This document shows positions 9,464 through 19,346 of a DNA stretch of 64,000 nt, piece by piece. Positions within the stretch are counted from its first letter, which is position 1. Each line of letters opens with the position of its first letter. The position numbers and the translations under genes were made by a program. The notes under the pieces are model-generated. The model was not told the DNA's origin. It saw nothing but the letters and a program-made list of their open reading frames with translations, and ran no database searches. The DNA is from Marifrigoribacter sp047730175 (lineage in GTDB: Bacteria; Bacteroidota; Bacteroidia; Flavobacteriales; Flavobacteriaceae): contig NZ_CP159833.1 in assembly GCF_047730175.1 (NCBI RefSeq), forward strand, positions 2,480,001 through 2,544,000. The letters are read 5' to 3'.

Positions 9464-10864
9464 TTAAAGGGAAGTGTTTTTGTGAGTATAAATTATTTTT
9501 TGAACAATCTTCGTTTTAAATACTGAAGGGAAAAGCTCTTCAAGTATTATAATGTATTCAGAATCTAGATTTAAAGCATTCTTTAAATGATATTCACCCT
9601 TAGTTTCATCATTTAAATTAAAATACAAACCTGCTAAACGATATTCTAATTCAGAACATTCTGGGTAAAACTCTAATGCTTGAAATATATTATTTATTCC
9701 GGCTTTAAACTCACCTAATTTTAATAGGATATCATTTCTAATAAGCCAAGTATCTAGTTCATAGTTTCCTAGCTCTAATGTTTTTCGATAGCCATGTTCT
9801 GCTTCTTCAAACAAAGTTAATTTTGCATTTATTTTGGCATATCGCTTCCAATAGAGTACATTTTCACTATCTATATTGATTGCTTTTTCAATATAGTAAA
9901 GTGCTTTTTTAAAATTCTTTTTTCTAAAATAAAAATCTGTAATTGCTATCCAACCTTTATCTAATAAAGGATCTTCTTCAACACATTTTGTGAAAAATTG
10001 TAGGGATAAATCATTTACTTGTAATTTCTCGTAACATTTACCAATTCTCAATAAAGCAAATGATGTAGGATCATCTAATCCTAAGGTAATTGTGTAACTT
10101 TCAATAGCTTCTTGATACCTATTTAATTTTTCAAGAACTTTCCCCTTTTCTAAATAAGCGCCAATAAAATTATCGTCACTAATAATAGCAAAATCAAATG
10201 CTGCTAGTGCCTTTTTATAATCTTTAAGAGTTGCATATTGTTTACCTACTTGATGCCATGCAACTTCACAATAAGGATTAGTATTTAAAAAATCATTTAG
10301 ATAAATAATAGCTTCTTCATTTTGCTCCAAATAATCAAAACAATAAATGATGTTATATAGCGCTGAAAAATCTTCTTCATCATTTTCAAGGCATTTCATG
10401 AAGTAGTATTTAGAATTTTCGAAATCTTCTAAAAATAAATATTCCATACCAATTAAAGAAAAAACATCTGATTCATCTTCTGTTAATTCTAATGCTTTTT
10501 CAAGCATTTCAATAGCCGATTTATGGTCGTCTTTTCGAGATAATATATTGGCTTTTTGAATATAAATCTCTTCGTTGGATTGTTCTATTAAAGACAGTTC
10601 ATTCAATAACTTATCTGCGGTTTCAAGCTCATTTTCAAATACAAACATTTCAACTTGAAATAAACGAAGGTTTATAGATGCTGGGTGTTGTTCTAAGCCT
10701 AATTTTGTGGCTTTTTTGGCTAATGCCATTTTCCCATTTTCTAGATAATGATGAATTATTTCTTCAAATTCATTTGAGTCAAAAAATAACACGCTATTTG
10801 TTTTTAGCATTGACTCGAAGCGGGTCAAAGAAAAATTGTTGTTATCATTAGGGCTCAATTGCAT
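9464..10864 (-). CDS. Tetratricopeptide repeat protein
   Basis: A 466-residue soluble protein built almost wholly of TPR helix pairs, about nine to ten units. The consensus pattern shows in segments such as 'AIEMLEKALELTEDESDV' and 'KALYYIEKAINIDSENV'. No signal peptide or catalytic domain is seen, so it is likely a cytosolic scaffold of unknown partners. It ends 33 bp before the ATG of the upstream DUF368 copy, suggesting one transcript. The ATG at 10864 is used. Confidence 0.85.
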   Translation of the reverse strand: MQLSPNDNNNFSLTRFESMLKTNSVLFFDSNEFEEIIHHYLENGKMALAKKATKLGLEQHPASINLRLFQVEMFVFENELETADKLLNELSLIEQSNEEIYIQKANILSRKDDHKSAIEMLEKALELTEDESDVFSLIGMEYLFLEDFENSKYYFMKCLENDEEDFSALYNIIYCFDYLEQNEEAIIYLNDFLNTNPYCEVAWHQVGKQYATLKDYKKALAAFDFAIISDDNFIGAYLEKGKVLEKLNRYQEAIESYTITLGLDDPTSFALLRIGKCYEKLQVNDLSLQFFTKCVEEDPLLDKGWIAITDFYFRKKNFKKALYYIEKAINIDSENVLYWKRYAKINAKLTLFEEAEHGYRKTLELGNYELDTWLIRNDILLKLGEFKAGINNIFQALEFYPECSELEYRLAGLYFNLNDETKGEYHLKNALNLDSEYIIILEELFPSVFKTKIVQKIIYTHKNTSL

Positions 10865-10997
10865 CTACAAGGGGTATATTTTCTTATATTTAAAGATAGT
10901 AATGTAGTTTAAAGTTAAATAGTTGTACCATTATTGTTGTTAACCTAGTTATTAACACAAATTTTAACGTATATGTGTTTGCAAAATAGAACTTAAG

Positions 10998-12188
10998 TTA
11001 GGCTCTTTTTTTGAAGATGGTATTAAATACTTCTATTAAAATAGCACAGCCTTCCTTAATTTCCTCTTCTGAAATGGTTAGAGGAGGTGTAATACGGATT
11101 GCTTTATCTTCAAATAACAACCAAAATAGTAGTACTCCTTTTTCTTTGCATAAAAGAATAATTTCTGAAGCAATTTCGGAAGATTCTACCAATAAAGCAA
11201 GCATCAAGCCTTTGCCTCTTATTTCTTTAATAAGTGGGTGTGTTAATAGATTTCGGAATAATTTCTCCTTTACTATCGTTTCTGAAATTAAGGAGGTTTC
11301 AGTTAATACTTTTAAGGTAGCTAATGCAGCTGAAGCGATTACAGGATTACCTCCAAAAGTGGTAATATGCCCTAATTTTGGACTGTGTTGTAGGTTTTTC
11401 ATAAGTTCTTCAGAAGCTGTAAAAGCACCTATTGGCATTCCACCTCCCATTCCTTTACCTAAAACTAAAATGTCTGGAACACAATTATAATGTTCAAAAC
11501 CAAAGAGCTTACCTGTTCTTCCAAATCCAGGCTGTATTTCATCTAAAATTAATAAAGCACCTACTTTATCACAACGCTTTCTTACTTTTTCTAAATAATT
11601 ATTTGTAGGCATTATAAATCCTGCTCCACCTTGAATAGTTTCAAGAACTACTGCCGCAGTCTTTTCAGTTATTAGCAGTAAATCTTCTTCAGAGTTAAAA
11701 CGTATCGAGTGACATTCAGGAATAAGAGGTTCAAAAACAGACCGACGTTCTTCAAAGCCCATAACGCTCATAGCTCCCATGGTATTTCCATGATAGGCTT
11801 TTTCAGCATAGATGATTTCTTTTCTGTCTGTAGCTCTTCGTGCAAGTTTTAATGCTCCTTCTATAGCTTCAGTACCACTATTAGTAAGGTAGGTTGTTGT
11901 TAATATTTCGGGTAAGTGACTTGCTAATAACTTTGATAATTCAACTGCTGGCTGCTGAACAAATTCTCCATAAACCATCACATGTAAATACTTATCTAAT
12001 TGATCTTTAATCGCTGTAACAACTTTTGGATGTCCATGTCCTAAACTACAAGCAGAAACTCCTGCTATAAAGTCAAGATATTTTTTTCCAGTAGTATCAA
12101 AAATATAAGAGCCTTTAGCATGAGAAATTTCTAATGCAAGTGGGTGAGGAGTAGTTTGGGCTTGATATGTGAAAAAATCGTTAAGCAT
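10998..12188 (-). CDS. Class III PLP-dependent aminotransferase (ornithine/acetylornithine type)
   Basis: Fold-type I class III aminotransferase of 396 residues. PLP-binding Lys245 lies in LVLGKGMGGG, the cofactor Asp216 in LLILDEIQPGFGRTG, and the phosphate-binding NSGTEA at 103-108. The family transfers omega-amino groups (ornithine, acetylornithine, 4-aminobutyrate, lysine). No arginine-biosynthesis genes are adjacent, so the substrate cannot be assigned. Its ATG at 12188 shares one base with the stop of the OstA-like gene, implying translational coupling. Confidence 0.88.
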   Translation of the reverse strand: MLNDFFTYQAQTTPHPLALEISHAKGSYIFDTTGKKYLDFIAGVSACSLGHGHPKVVTAIKDQLDKYLHVMVYGEFVQQPAVELSKLLASHLPEILTTTYLTNSGTEAIEGALKLARRATDRKEIIYAEKAYHGNTMGAMSVMGFEERRSVFEPLIPECHSIRFNSEEDLLLITEKTAAVVLETIQGGAGFIMPTNNYLEKVRKRCDKVGALLILDEIQPGFGRTGKLFGFEHYNCVPDILVLGKGMGGGMPIGAFTASEELMKNLQHSPKLGHITTFGGNPVIASAALATLKVLTETSLISETIVKEKLFRNLLTHPLIKEIRGKGLMLALLVESSEIASEIILLCKEKGVLLFWLLFEDKAIRITPPLTISEEEIKEGCAILIEVFNTIFKKRA

Positions 12189-13933
12189 TAGTTCTCTTTA
12201 TTAGGTGGAGAATCTTTTTCTTTTTTCTGAGTTTTTGCCTTTGGATCATCGGGGTTATTTTGAAAATCCTTTAGTTTTAGCTTTGAAGCATCTGGTATTT
12301 CTAGATCTTCTTCAGGAATATCGTCAAAAAATTCGCCTTCATCTTCTGGTAATGGTAAGCCTTTTATTTTAGTCAGAATAGGAATAGGTTTACCATTAAA
12401 TAAATCTGATACTTTATGTAATCGTTCCTCTCCTCTCCAAATAAACCCAGGAAGTAATCGTTGATCTTCTGGATATACAGAAGGAGGATGTAACTTTCCA
12501 TCTGCTTCTTTAATAAAACGTATGCCTGTAATTTGTTGTTCTTCCAGGTACATTTGAATTGAACTACTTACCGTATAATTGATACCGACGAGTTCTTCTT
12601 TATCATCTCTAGAATAAAATACTACCTGTGCATTTTTAACAACATTAACGGTGTCTAATTCATTATTAGTAAATAAACCAATGAGTCTTTCTCCTTTTAC
12701 TTGGTTATATCCTGAACTATCTTTTTGAACCAAAAATGCCTTATTAAATACTTTTAAAGTGTCTAGTTTTTCGGTTACAATATTTGATAAAATATGAATG
12801 GTGTCACCTGTCATTTGATTTTCGCCGCTCCATAAAACAGGGTTTCTTAGAAGCTTTGTAATTCCTTCCTTTTGATTTAAAAAGATAGAATCACATTTTC
12901 CACTGGTAGGTTCTTCTCCAGGCAATCCTTGTTTGAACATTCTAGCTCTATAAAAACCTTTTATAATCCGATGCTCTGGTTTACCTGTAACTTGTAACGT
13001 ATCTGCATGTATATAAATTGAATCATTGTCACGAACTGTTATGGCAAGTGCTCTTTTTGTAATAAATACTGAATCCTTGTCTCTGAAAACTTCAGCATAA
13101 TGACCTTTTATTATACTATTATTCAAAGTATCTAATACTTTAATATTATTCGTCGCAGAAGCGAAATTTTTGTCTCTATCAAAATAGATACTGTCCCCGT
13201 AAAGAATACGGTTATTATAATCAACTCTTGAGTTTTTTACAAAATACCCTGTATTTTCACGTGTATCATAATAACCTCTTTCGCAATATATAGTACTGTT
13301 TTCATTAACTATAGTAGACTTTCCATATAAATAAGCACCACCGGTTTCAGAATAAAAATCTAATTGTTCGGAATGAACAGTATAGTCAGGATTTTTAATT
13401 TCTACATTAGATAAAAATTGATACTTCTTAGTCTCAGCAAAATAGCGCCCGATTCTACTGGTAAGTACACTAGCAGTATCTATAACTGTTCCTCCAGTTC
13501 TGTAAAATGCCTGTTGTTTTACTCTGTCGAAATAAAGCGTATCGGTTTGTAAAGTGGTTTTTGGTTCCTTAAAAAGAACATCGCCACTTGCAAAGGCAAA
13601 TTTGGTATTACCATTATACTCAGCATACTTACTGGTCATGGTAATTGTATCTTCTTGTATAATTTTTACAGAACCATATGCTTTTACAAAGTTGTCTTTA
13701 GTGTAGACATAGGCTTGGTCACACCACATTTCAATACCTTCATGAACAATATAAACTTGTCCTGAATTATCTTTTGTATAAATTACAGCATCTGGAAATT
13801 CTGGTTTTTTTTCAAGGTAACCAGATTTTATATTTACTTTTTGCTTCTCTTTTTCAGGTTCAGTTTCTTGTGCTTGGAATGTTATTCCGAAGAAAATAAA
13901 AAAGACAAGAACAAAATAATTTGAAGATTTCAA
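12188..13933 (-). CDS. OstA-like protein (LptA/LptD N-domain family), likely LPS transport
   Basis: A 581-residue exported protein. Residues 1-21 form a signal peptide ending at QAQ. The following ~400 residues are repeated beta-jellyroll segments of the OstA/LptA type (for example YGDSIYFDRDKNFASATNN), and the C-terminus is a Pro/Glu/Lys-rich tail. The family carries lipopolysaccharide across the periplasm or forms the periplasmic part of LptD; in Bacteroidota its exact step is inferred. The start is a TTG at 13933, because no in-frame ATG precedes the signal peptide. It overlaps the aminotransferase start by 1 bp and follows purA by 52 bp. Confidence 0.82.
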   Translation of the reverse strand: MKSSNYFVLVFFIFFGITFQAQETEPEKEKQKVNIKSGYLEKKPEFPDAVIYTKDNSGQVYIVHEGIEMWCDQAYVYTKDNFVKAYGSVKIIQEDTITMTSKYAEYNGNTKFAFASGDVLFKEPKTTLQTDTLYFDRVKQQAFYRTGGTVIDTASVLTSRIGRYFAETKKYQFLSNVEIKNPDYTVHSEQLDFYSETGGAYLYGKSTIVNENSTIYCERGYYDTRENTGYFVKNSRVDYNNRILYGDSIYFDRDKNFASATNNIKVLDTLNNSIIKGHYAEVFRDKDSVFITKRALAITVRDNDSIYIHADTLQVTGKPEHRIIKGFYRARMFKQGLPGEEPTSGKCDSIFLNQKEGITKLLRNPVLWSGENQMTGDTIHILSNIVTEKLDTLKVFNKAFLVQKDSSGYNQVKGERLIGLFTNNELDTVNVVKNAQVVFYSRDDKEELVGINYTVSSSIQMYLEEQQITGIRFIKEADGKLHPPSVYPEDQRLLPGFIWRGEERLHKVSDLFNGKPIPILTKIKGLPLPEDEGEFFDDIPEEDLEIPDASKLKLKDFQNNPDDPKAKTQKKEKDSPPNKEN

Positions 13934-13985
13934 ATACTAATCTTTTTTGGTTAAGTAAAAAACGAAGATACTAAAGAAAACGTAC

Positions 13986-15257
13986 TTATCTAGGGATGGT
14001 TTGTTTTCTATCTGGACCTACTGATACTATTTTAATTGGAATTTCTAATTCTTTTTCAAGAAAATTGATATACTCATTTAACTCATCTGGTAACTGACTT
14101 GCATCGGTCATTTTAGTTAAATCTTCTTTCCAGCATTTAAACGTGGAATAGATAGGTGTAACATTTTCTTCTTCGATGTTATAAGGTAAATGTGTAATAA
14201 CTTTCCCTTTATAGTTGTATGCAGTACAAATTTTTAATTCTTTAAATCCTGAAAGAACATCACCTTTCATCATCATTAGTTGAGTAACCCCGTTTATTTC
14301 ACAGGTATATTTTAAAGCAACCAAATCTAACCAACCACATCTTCTAGGTCTTCCAGTTACGGCACCAAATTCATGACCAACTTTTGCCATTTTAACTCCT
14401 ACTTCATCAAACAATTCAGTAGGGAAGGGGCCAGAGCCCACTCGTGTGGTATACGCTTTAAAAATACCGTATACTTCTTTTATTTTACTTGGAGCAACTC
14501 CTAAACCAGTACATGCGCCTGCAGCTGTTGTATTAGATGATGTTACAAAAGGATAAGTTCCAAAATCGATATCTAATAAAGAACCTTGTGCACCTTCAGC
14601 AAGAATAGTCTTACCAGATTTCATGGCTTGGTGAAAGTATTCTTCACTGTCGATAAACTTAAGTTCTTTTAGACGTTCAATAGCTTCGAAAAATTCAGCT
14701 TCCATTTCATTCAAATTATATTGGATATCTACGTCATAGAAATCAATAAGAGCGACATGTTTGTCTGCTAATGCACGATATTTTTGCTTAAAATCTACTA
14801 ATTCTAAATCACCTATACGAATTCCATTTCTTCCGGTTTTATCCATATATGTTGGTCCAATTCCTTTAAGCGTAGAACCAATTTTTGCTTTACCTTTTGA
14901 AGCTTCTGAAGCAGCATCTAATAAACGATGTGTAGGTAAAATAACATGTGCTTTTCTTGAAATAATTAATTTTGATTTATAATCAATATTATATGGATCA
15001 AGGCCTTCAAGTTCTTTAACAAAAACAACGGGATCGATTACCACACCATTACCAATAACATTCATAGAATCTTCATGAAAGATCCCTGAAGGAATAGTTC
15101 TTAGTACGTGTTTTATTCCATCAAATTCAAGGGTATGCCCAGCATTTGGGCCTCCTTGAAAGCGTGCAATAATATTGTAGTCTTTTGTGAGGACATCAAC
15201 AATTTTTCCTTTTCCTTCGTCTCCCCATTGTAATCCAAGTAGTAAGTCTACAGCCAT
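13986..15257 (-). CDS. purA: Adenylosuccinate synthetase
   Basis: GTP-dependent joining of IMP and aspartate to give adenylosuccinate, the first committed step to AMP. The 423 residues match the family. The N-terminal P-loop GDEGKGK and FQGGPNAGHT are present, as are the IMP-site segment STLKGIGPTYMDKTGRNGIR and TTRVGSGPFPTE. The gene starts 6 bp after the Fur-like gene and shares its transcript. ppGpp is known to inhibit PurA in other bacteria, and the ppGpp enzyme gene is two genes upstream. Confidence 0.97.
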   Translation of the reverse strand: MAVDLLLGLQWGDEGKGKIVDVLTKDYNIIARFQGGPNAGHTLEFDGIKHVLRTIPSGIFHEDSMNVIGNGVVIDPVVFVKELEGLDPYNIDYKSKLIISRKAHVILPTHRLLDAASEASKGKAKIGSTLKGIGPTYMDKTGRNGIRIGDLELVDFKQKYRALADKHVALIDFYDVDIQYNLNEMEAEFFEAIERLKELKFIDSEEYFHQAMKSGKTILAEGAQGSLLDIDFGTYPFVTSSNTTAAGACTGLGVAPSKIKEVYGIFKAYTTRVGSGPFPTELFDEVGVKMAKVGHEFGAVTGRPRRCGWLDLVALKYTCEINGVTQLMMMKGDVLSGFKELKICTAYNYKGKVITHLPYNIEEENVTPIYSTFKCWKEDLTKMTDASQLPDELNEYINFLEKELEIPIKIVSVGPDRKQTIPR

Positions 15258-15262
15258 AGATA

Positions 15263-15730
15263 TTAAGAATTTTCCTGAGATGAATCAGGTGTTTTTTTAT
15301 TTCCGTAGAAATATAATGAATGGTTAATTATATCAATATCGAACACTTCTTCAATCGTTTTTTTTATCGATTGTATACGAGGATCGCAAAATTCTATTAC
15401 TTCCCCATTAGATAAAATGATATGATCGTGTTGTTTGTCGAAATATGATTTTTCGTAATGTGCTTGATTTTGACCAAACTGGTGTTTTCGTACTAAAGAA
15501 CAATCAAGTAATAATTCAATCGTATTATAGAGTGTAGCTCTACTAACACGATAATTTTTATTTTTCATGTTTATGTACAAAGATTCAATGTCAAAATGAT
15601 CATTGTGATCATAAACTTCCTGGAGAATTGCATAACGCTCCGGTGTTTTACGATGCCCTTTTTCTTCTAAAAACGCAGTAAATACGTTTTTAACAATGGC
15701 CTGATTATTTAAATTAATTTTTGTACTCAT
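15263..15730 (-). CDS. Fur-family metalloregulator
   Basis: A 155-residue Fur/PerR/Zur-type repressor. The winged helix spans about 15-85, with TPERYAIL at 29-36 and the recognition helix SRATLYNTIELL at 63-74. The dimerisation domain holds HDHIIL at 101-106. Oddity: the usual ICxxCG zinc pair after HDH is replaced by ILSNGE, so the structural Cys4 zinc site is absent; one Cys remains in FCDPRI. Metal specificity cannot be set. An in-frame TTG at 15742 exists, but the ATG at 15730 is preferred. It lies between relA/spoT and purA. Confidence 0.87.
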   Translation of the reverse strand: MSTKINLNNQAIVKNVFTAFLEEKGHRKTPERYAILQEVYDHNDHFDIESLYINMKNKNYRVSRATLYNTIELLLDCSLVRKHQFGQNQAHYEKSYFDKQHDHIILSNGEVIEFCDPRIQSIKKTIEEVFDIDIINHSLYFYGNKKTPDSSQENS

Positions 15731-15751
15731 AACAAGTTTCAAAGTTAACGA

Positions 15752-17962
15752 TTATACTCGTGTTACTTTATCGATACCGTTAATTTTTTTAATATTTTTT
15801 ATTAAGTTTTTAAGAACGCTAATGTTTTTAACCACTACAATAATTTTTCCAGTAAAAATTCCATCGTCACTATCAAAGTGAACACTTTTCATATTGATAA
15901 GCAAGTTATTAGAAATTACTTTTGTTACATTATTAACTAAGCCTATGGTGTCAATTCCTGAAAGTAATAACTCTACTTTGAAATCGCTTTGCGATGAATC
16001 GACCCATTTAGCTTTTAAAATTCGATAGTTGTAATTACTTTGTAATTGTAGCGAGTTAGGGCAATTCTTTTTATGCACTTTAAGGCCTTCTGAAACAGTT
16101 GTGAATCCAAAAACAGAATCTCCAGGTATTGGATTACAACATGCAGCAATTTTATAATCAAAAGTCTCCTCTTCTTTACCAAAAACTATTTGATCGAAAT
16201 TTTCAGTAATTTCTTCTTTATGCAAATCTTCAGGATTGCTAGGTTTCCTGATTCTATTTTTGAAGAAACTTATAAATGCGTTATTTCTTGAAGTAGCAAA
16301 ATCTTTAAGTTTTGAATTATCAATTAATCCCGAACCAATTCTAAAATATAAATCTAGACTAGTTTTTAGCTTAAAATAAACGACTAATTGGTTAATTGTT
16401 TTTTCATCTAAAGTTATTTTTAATGACTTTAATTTTCGTGCAAGAATTACTTTTCCATCTTGCGCAATTACTTTTTCATCTTCTTTTAATGCATTTTTTA
16501 TTTTACTTCGAGCTCTACCTGTAGTGGCATAATCAAGCCAGTTTCCTGAAGGTTTTGCTTTGTTAGATGTCATGATCTCAACCTGATCTCCGCTTTTTAG
16601 TTGATGGCTTAAAGGAACAAGCTTACCATTTACTTTTGTTCCTCGCGTATGTAAACCAACTTCTGTATGAACATGAAAAGCAAAATCTAGTGCAGTAGCT
16701 CCTTTCGCTAAAGAATACAAATCTCCTTTAGGAGAAAATACAAAAATTTCTTTTGTATACAGATTGAGTTTAAAATCTTCAACAAAATCAACGGCACTTA
16801 TTTCTTGGTTTTCTAGAGTTTCTTGTAGTTTATTTAACCAAGCGTCTAAACCATCATCTACTTTATCTTTTGCTTTGTTTTTGTATTTATAATGAGCAGC
16901 GAAACCTTTCTCTGCAATTTCATTCATTCGCTCACTTCTAATTTGAACTTCAACCCATCGACCTTGAGGCCCCATTACAGTAATATGTAAAGCTTCATAT
17001 CCTGTAGATTTTGGTGAAGAAATCCAATCACGTAACCTTGTAGGGTTGGGTCTAAAATGATCTGTTACTATCGAATATATTTTCCAAGCAATAAATTTTT
17101 CATCATCTCGGTCACTACGGTAAATAATTCGAACGGCAAACTTGTCATACACTTCATCGAAATCAATGCTTTGTGCAGATAACTTTCTTCGAATCGAAAA
17201 AATTGATTTAGGTCTTCCCTTAATTTCATAATCAAGTTTTTCTTCATCTAAGGTGTTCTTTATAATTTTTGTAAAGGAATTGATGTAAGCATCCTGTTCT
17301 TCTTTACTATCTTTTATCTTACTAAAAATATCATTATAAACTTCTGGCTCTGTATATTTTAAGCTTAAATTTTCAAGCTCTGTTTTAATATTATACATCC
17401 CAATACGATGTGCTAATGGTGCATAAATGTATAAAGTTTCAGATGCAATTTTAACTTGTTTATGAGGAGGCATAGCATCCATGGTTTGCATATTGTGCAA
17501 ACGGTCTGCAATTTTTATAATAATTACTCTAACATCTTCATTTAGTGTGAGTAACATCTTCCTGAAGTTTTCTGCCTGTAGCGAAACATCTTTATCTGCT
17601 GACATGCTAGAAATTTTAGTAAGTCCGTCAACAATTCGTGCAATGGTTTCACCAAATAATTGTTCAATATCAGCTAAGGTATATGAAGTATCTTCAACAA
17701 CATCATGTAAAAGAGCCGCTGCAATAGAGGTTGCGTCTAAGCCAACTTCTGAAGCAACTATTTTTGCAACTGCAATCGGGTGAAAAATATAAGCTTCACC
17801 AGATTTTCTTCTTTGCTCTTTATGGGCATCAACTGCCACATCGAAAGCGCTACGGATTAATTTTTTATCATCCTTAGAAAGATCACGATAACTAATTTTT
17901 AAAAGCAATTTGTATTGCTTTGCAATTTCTTTTCTTTCTATCTCGAGGGCTTCTTCAGTCAT
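15752..17962 (-). CDS. rel: RelA/SpoT bifunctional (p)ppGpp synthetase/hydrolase
   Basis: Long RSH protein of 736 residues that makes and degrades the alarmone (p)ppGpp. The HD hydrolase domain is intact, with His61 and LLHDVVED at 84-91. The synthetase domain lies at about 240-360 (GRPKSIFSIRRKL, YDKFAVRII). A TGS domain at about 400-460 (IFVFSPKGDLYSLAKGATA) and a C-terminal ACT domain complete it. The preserved hydrolase motif argues for a bifunctional Rel rather than a RelA-only enzyme. It heads the minus-strand run to the Fur-like gene, which follows after 21 bp. Confidence 0.95.
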   Translation of the reverse strand: MTEEALEIERKEIAKQYKLLLKISYRDLSKDDKKLIRSAFDVAVDAHKEQRRKSGEAYIFHPIAVAKIVASEVGLDATSIAAALLHDVVEDTSYTLADIEQLFGETIARIVDGLTKISSMSADKDVSLQAENFRKMLLTLNEDVRVIIIKIADRLHNMQTMDAMPPHKQVKIASETLYIYAPLAHRIGMYNIKTELENLSLKYTEPEVYNDIFSKIKDSKEEQDAYINSFTKIIKNTLDEEKLDYEIKGRPKSIFSIRRKLSAQSIDFDEVYDKFAVRIIYRSDRDDEKFIAWKIYSIVTDHFRPNPTRLRDWISSPKSTGYEALHITVMGPQGRWVEVQIRSERMNEIAEKGFAAHYKYKNKAKDKVDDGLDAWLNKLQETLENQEISAVDFVEDFKLNLYTKEIFVFSPKGDLYSLAKGATALDFAFHVHTEVGLHTRGTKVNGKLVPLSHQLKSGDQVEIMTSNKAKPSGNWLDYATTGRARSKIKNALKEDEKVIAQDGKVILARKLKSLKITLDEKTINQLVVYFKLKTSLDLYFRIGSGLIDNSKLKDFATSRNNAFISFFKNRIRKPSNPEDLHKEEITENFDQIVFGKEEETFDYKIAACCNPIPGDSVFGFTTVSEGLKVHKKNCPNSLQLQSNYNYRILKAKWVDSSQSDFKVELLLSGIDTIGLVNNVTKVISNNLLINMKSVHFDSDDGIFTGKIIVVVKNISVLKNLIKNIKKINGIDKVTRV

Positions 17963-18056
17963 AAATTAAAAGTAATGTTTCGAATTGAAACAAACAACAA
18001 AAAATACTGAAAAGCCACAATTTTTCTTATGACAAATTTTGAATACTTTTTATCGA

Positions 18057-19289
18057 TTAAGAATTCAAATTCCTAGAACGTTGTAAAAGAGTAGGATGCG
18101 AATAATGAGCAGTTACATATGCAGGGTGTGGCGTAAGATTACTTAGGCTATTTTTAGATAATTTTTTTAATGCAGAAATTAAAGGAGTTGCTTCAAAAGT
18201 ATTTTTTGCATAATCATCTGCTTGATATTCGAACTTTCGAGAAAAGTAATTCATTATGAGCCCTGTGATTTCAGAAATAGGGCTGTATAAAACTCCAAAA
18301 ACGATTAAGCCTATATGAAATGAAGGATCTGAAATATTTAATGCATCAGAAAATAATTGATTGCCTATAAATAAGGATAATAACCATAATGTAAATCCTG
18401 TAGTAGCAATAGATGCCGTAAGGTTAAAGACAATGTGTTTCTTTTTATAATGACCCACTTCGTGTGCTAGTACTGCTACGATTTCATCTTCTTCTAAATC
18501 ATTAATTAAAGTATCATAAAGAGTGATTCTCTTTTCAGAACCAAATCCTGAAAAATACGCATTAGCCTTGGTACTTCTTTTAGAGCCATCAATTACAAAT
18601 ATATTATCCAACTTAAATCCTACTTGACTTGAATACTCTTCAATTTTAGAGCGTAAACTGCCTTCTTCCAAAGGAGTTTGTTTATTAAAAAGGGGAACAA
18701 TTAATTTTGCATAAAACATATTCATAAAAAATGAAAAAACAGCAATCATTGCCCATGCATACAACCAAAACTGACTTCCAGTTGTTTCATAAAACCAAAC
18801 AATTAGTGATAGTAAAAGTCCTCCAATAAGTACCATCATCATCAAGCCTTTAATTTTATCGAGGATAAAGAGCTTTTTTGTTGTTTTGTTAAAACCAAAC
18901 TTCTCTTCAATGACAAAGATTTTATAATAACCAAAAGGAGTAGAAAGAATATCACTTGCAAGCATTATAATTCCGAAGAAAACTAAAGTGATAATAATGT
19001 TATTATCTGAAATGCTTCTAGCGATTTCATCAACATATTTAAAGCCATCTAAAAAGAAAAAAAGTAAGGTTGCTAGTATTGAAATGGTAGAAGCGATAGT
19101 TCCAAAACGTTGATTTTCTTTTTTATAGGCTTGCGATTTTTGGTATTCATCAAGCTCGTATACATCTTTTAACTCCTCTGGAATAGGATCATTAAAGTGT
19201 TTTGCGTTTAAAGTGTCAAGAACTTTATCAACGATAAAATTAACAATTAATATACCGATGATGATGTAAAAAAGGGTTTGTGGCGACAT
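18057..19289 (-). CDS. M48 family metallopeptidase (Ste24/CAAX protease 1 type)
   Basis: A 410-residue polytopic membrane zinc protease. The zinc-binding helix is HEVGH at 275-279, with a third ligand expected in the segment SRKFEYQADDYA near the C-terminus, typical of peptidase M48. Several hydrophobic helices precede and follow the catalytic domain, as in yeast Ste24. Bacterial members are thought to act in membrane protein quality control. It ends 94 bp before the RelA/SpoT start; it may be a separate transcript. Confidence 0.92.
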   Translation of the reverse strand: MSPQTLFYIIIGILIVNFIVDKVLDTLNAKHFNDPIPEELKDVYELDEYQKSQAYKKENQRFGTIASTISILATLLFFFLDGFKYVDEIARSISDNNIIITLVFFGIIMLASDILSTPFGYYKIFVIEEKFGFNKTTKKLFILDKIKGLMMMVLIGGLLLSLIVWFYETTGSQFWLYAWAMIAVFSFFMNMFYAKLIVPLFNKQTPLEEGSLRSKIEEYSSQVGFKLDNIFVIDGSKRSTKANAYFSGFGSEKRITLYDTLINDLEEDEIVAVLAHEVGHYKKKHIVFNLTASIATTGFTLWLLSLFIGNQLFSDALNISDPSFHIGLIVFGVLYSPISEITGLIMNYFSRKFEYQADDYAKNTFEATPLISALKKLSKNSLSNLTPHPAYVTAHYSHPTLLQRSRNLNS

Positions 19290-19346
19290 GTAATGTTGAT
19301 TTGTTGTATGTTGAAACGTTTATTTGAAACTTAAGACTAAGCTTAT

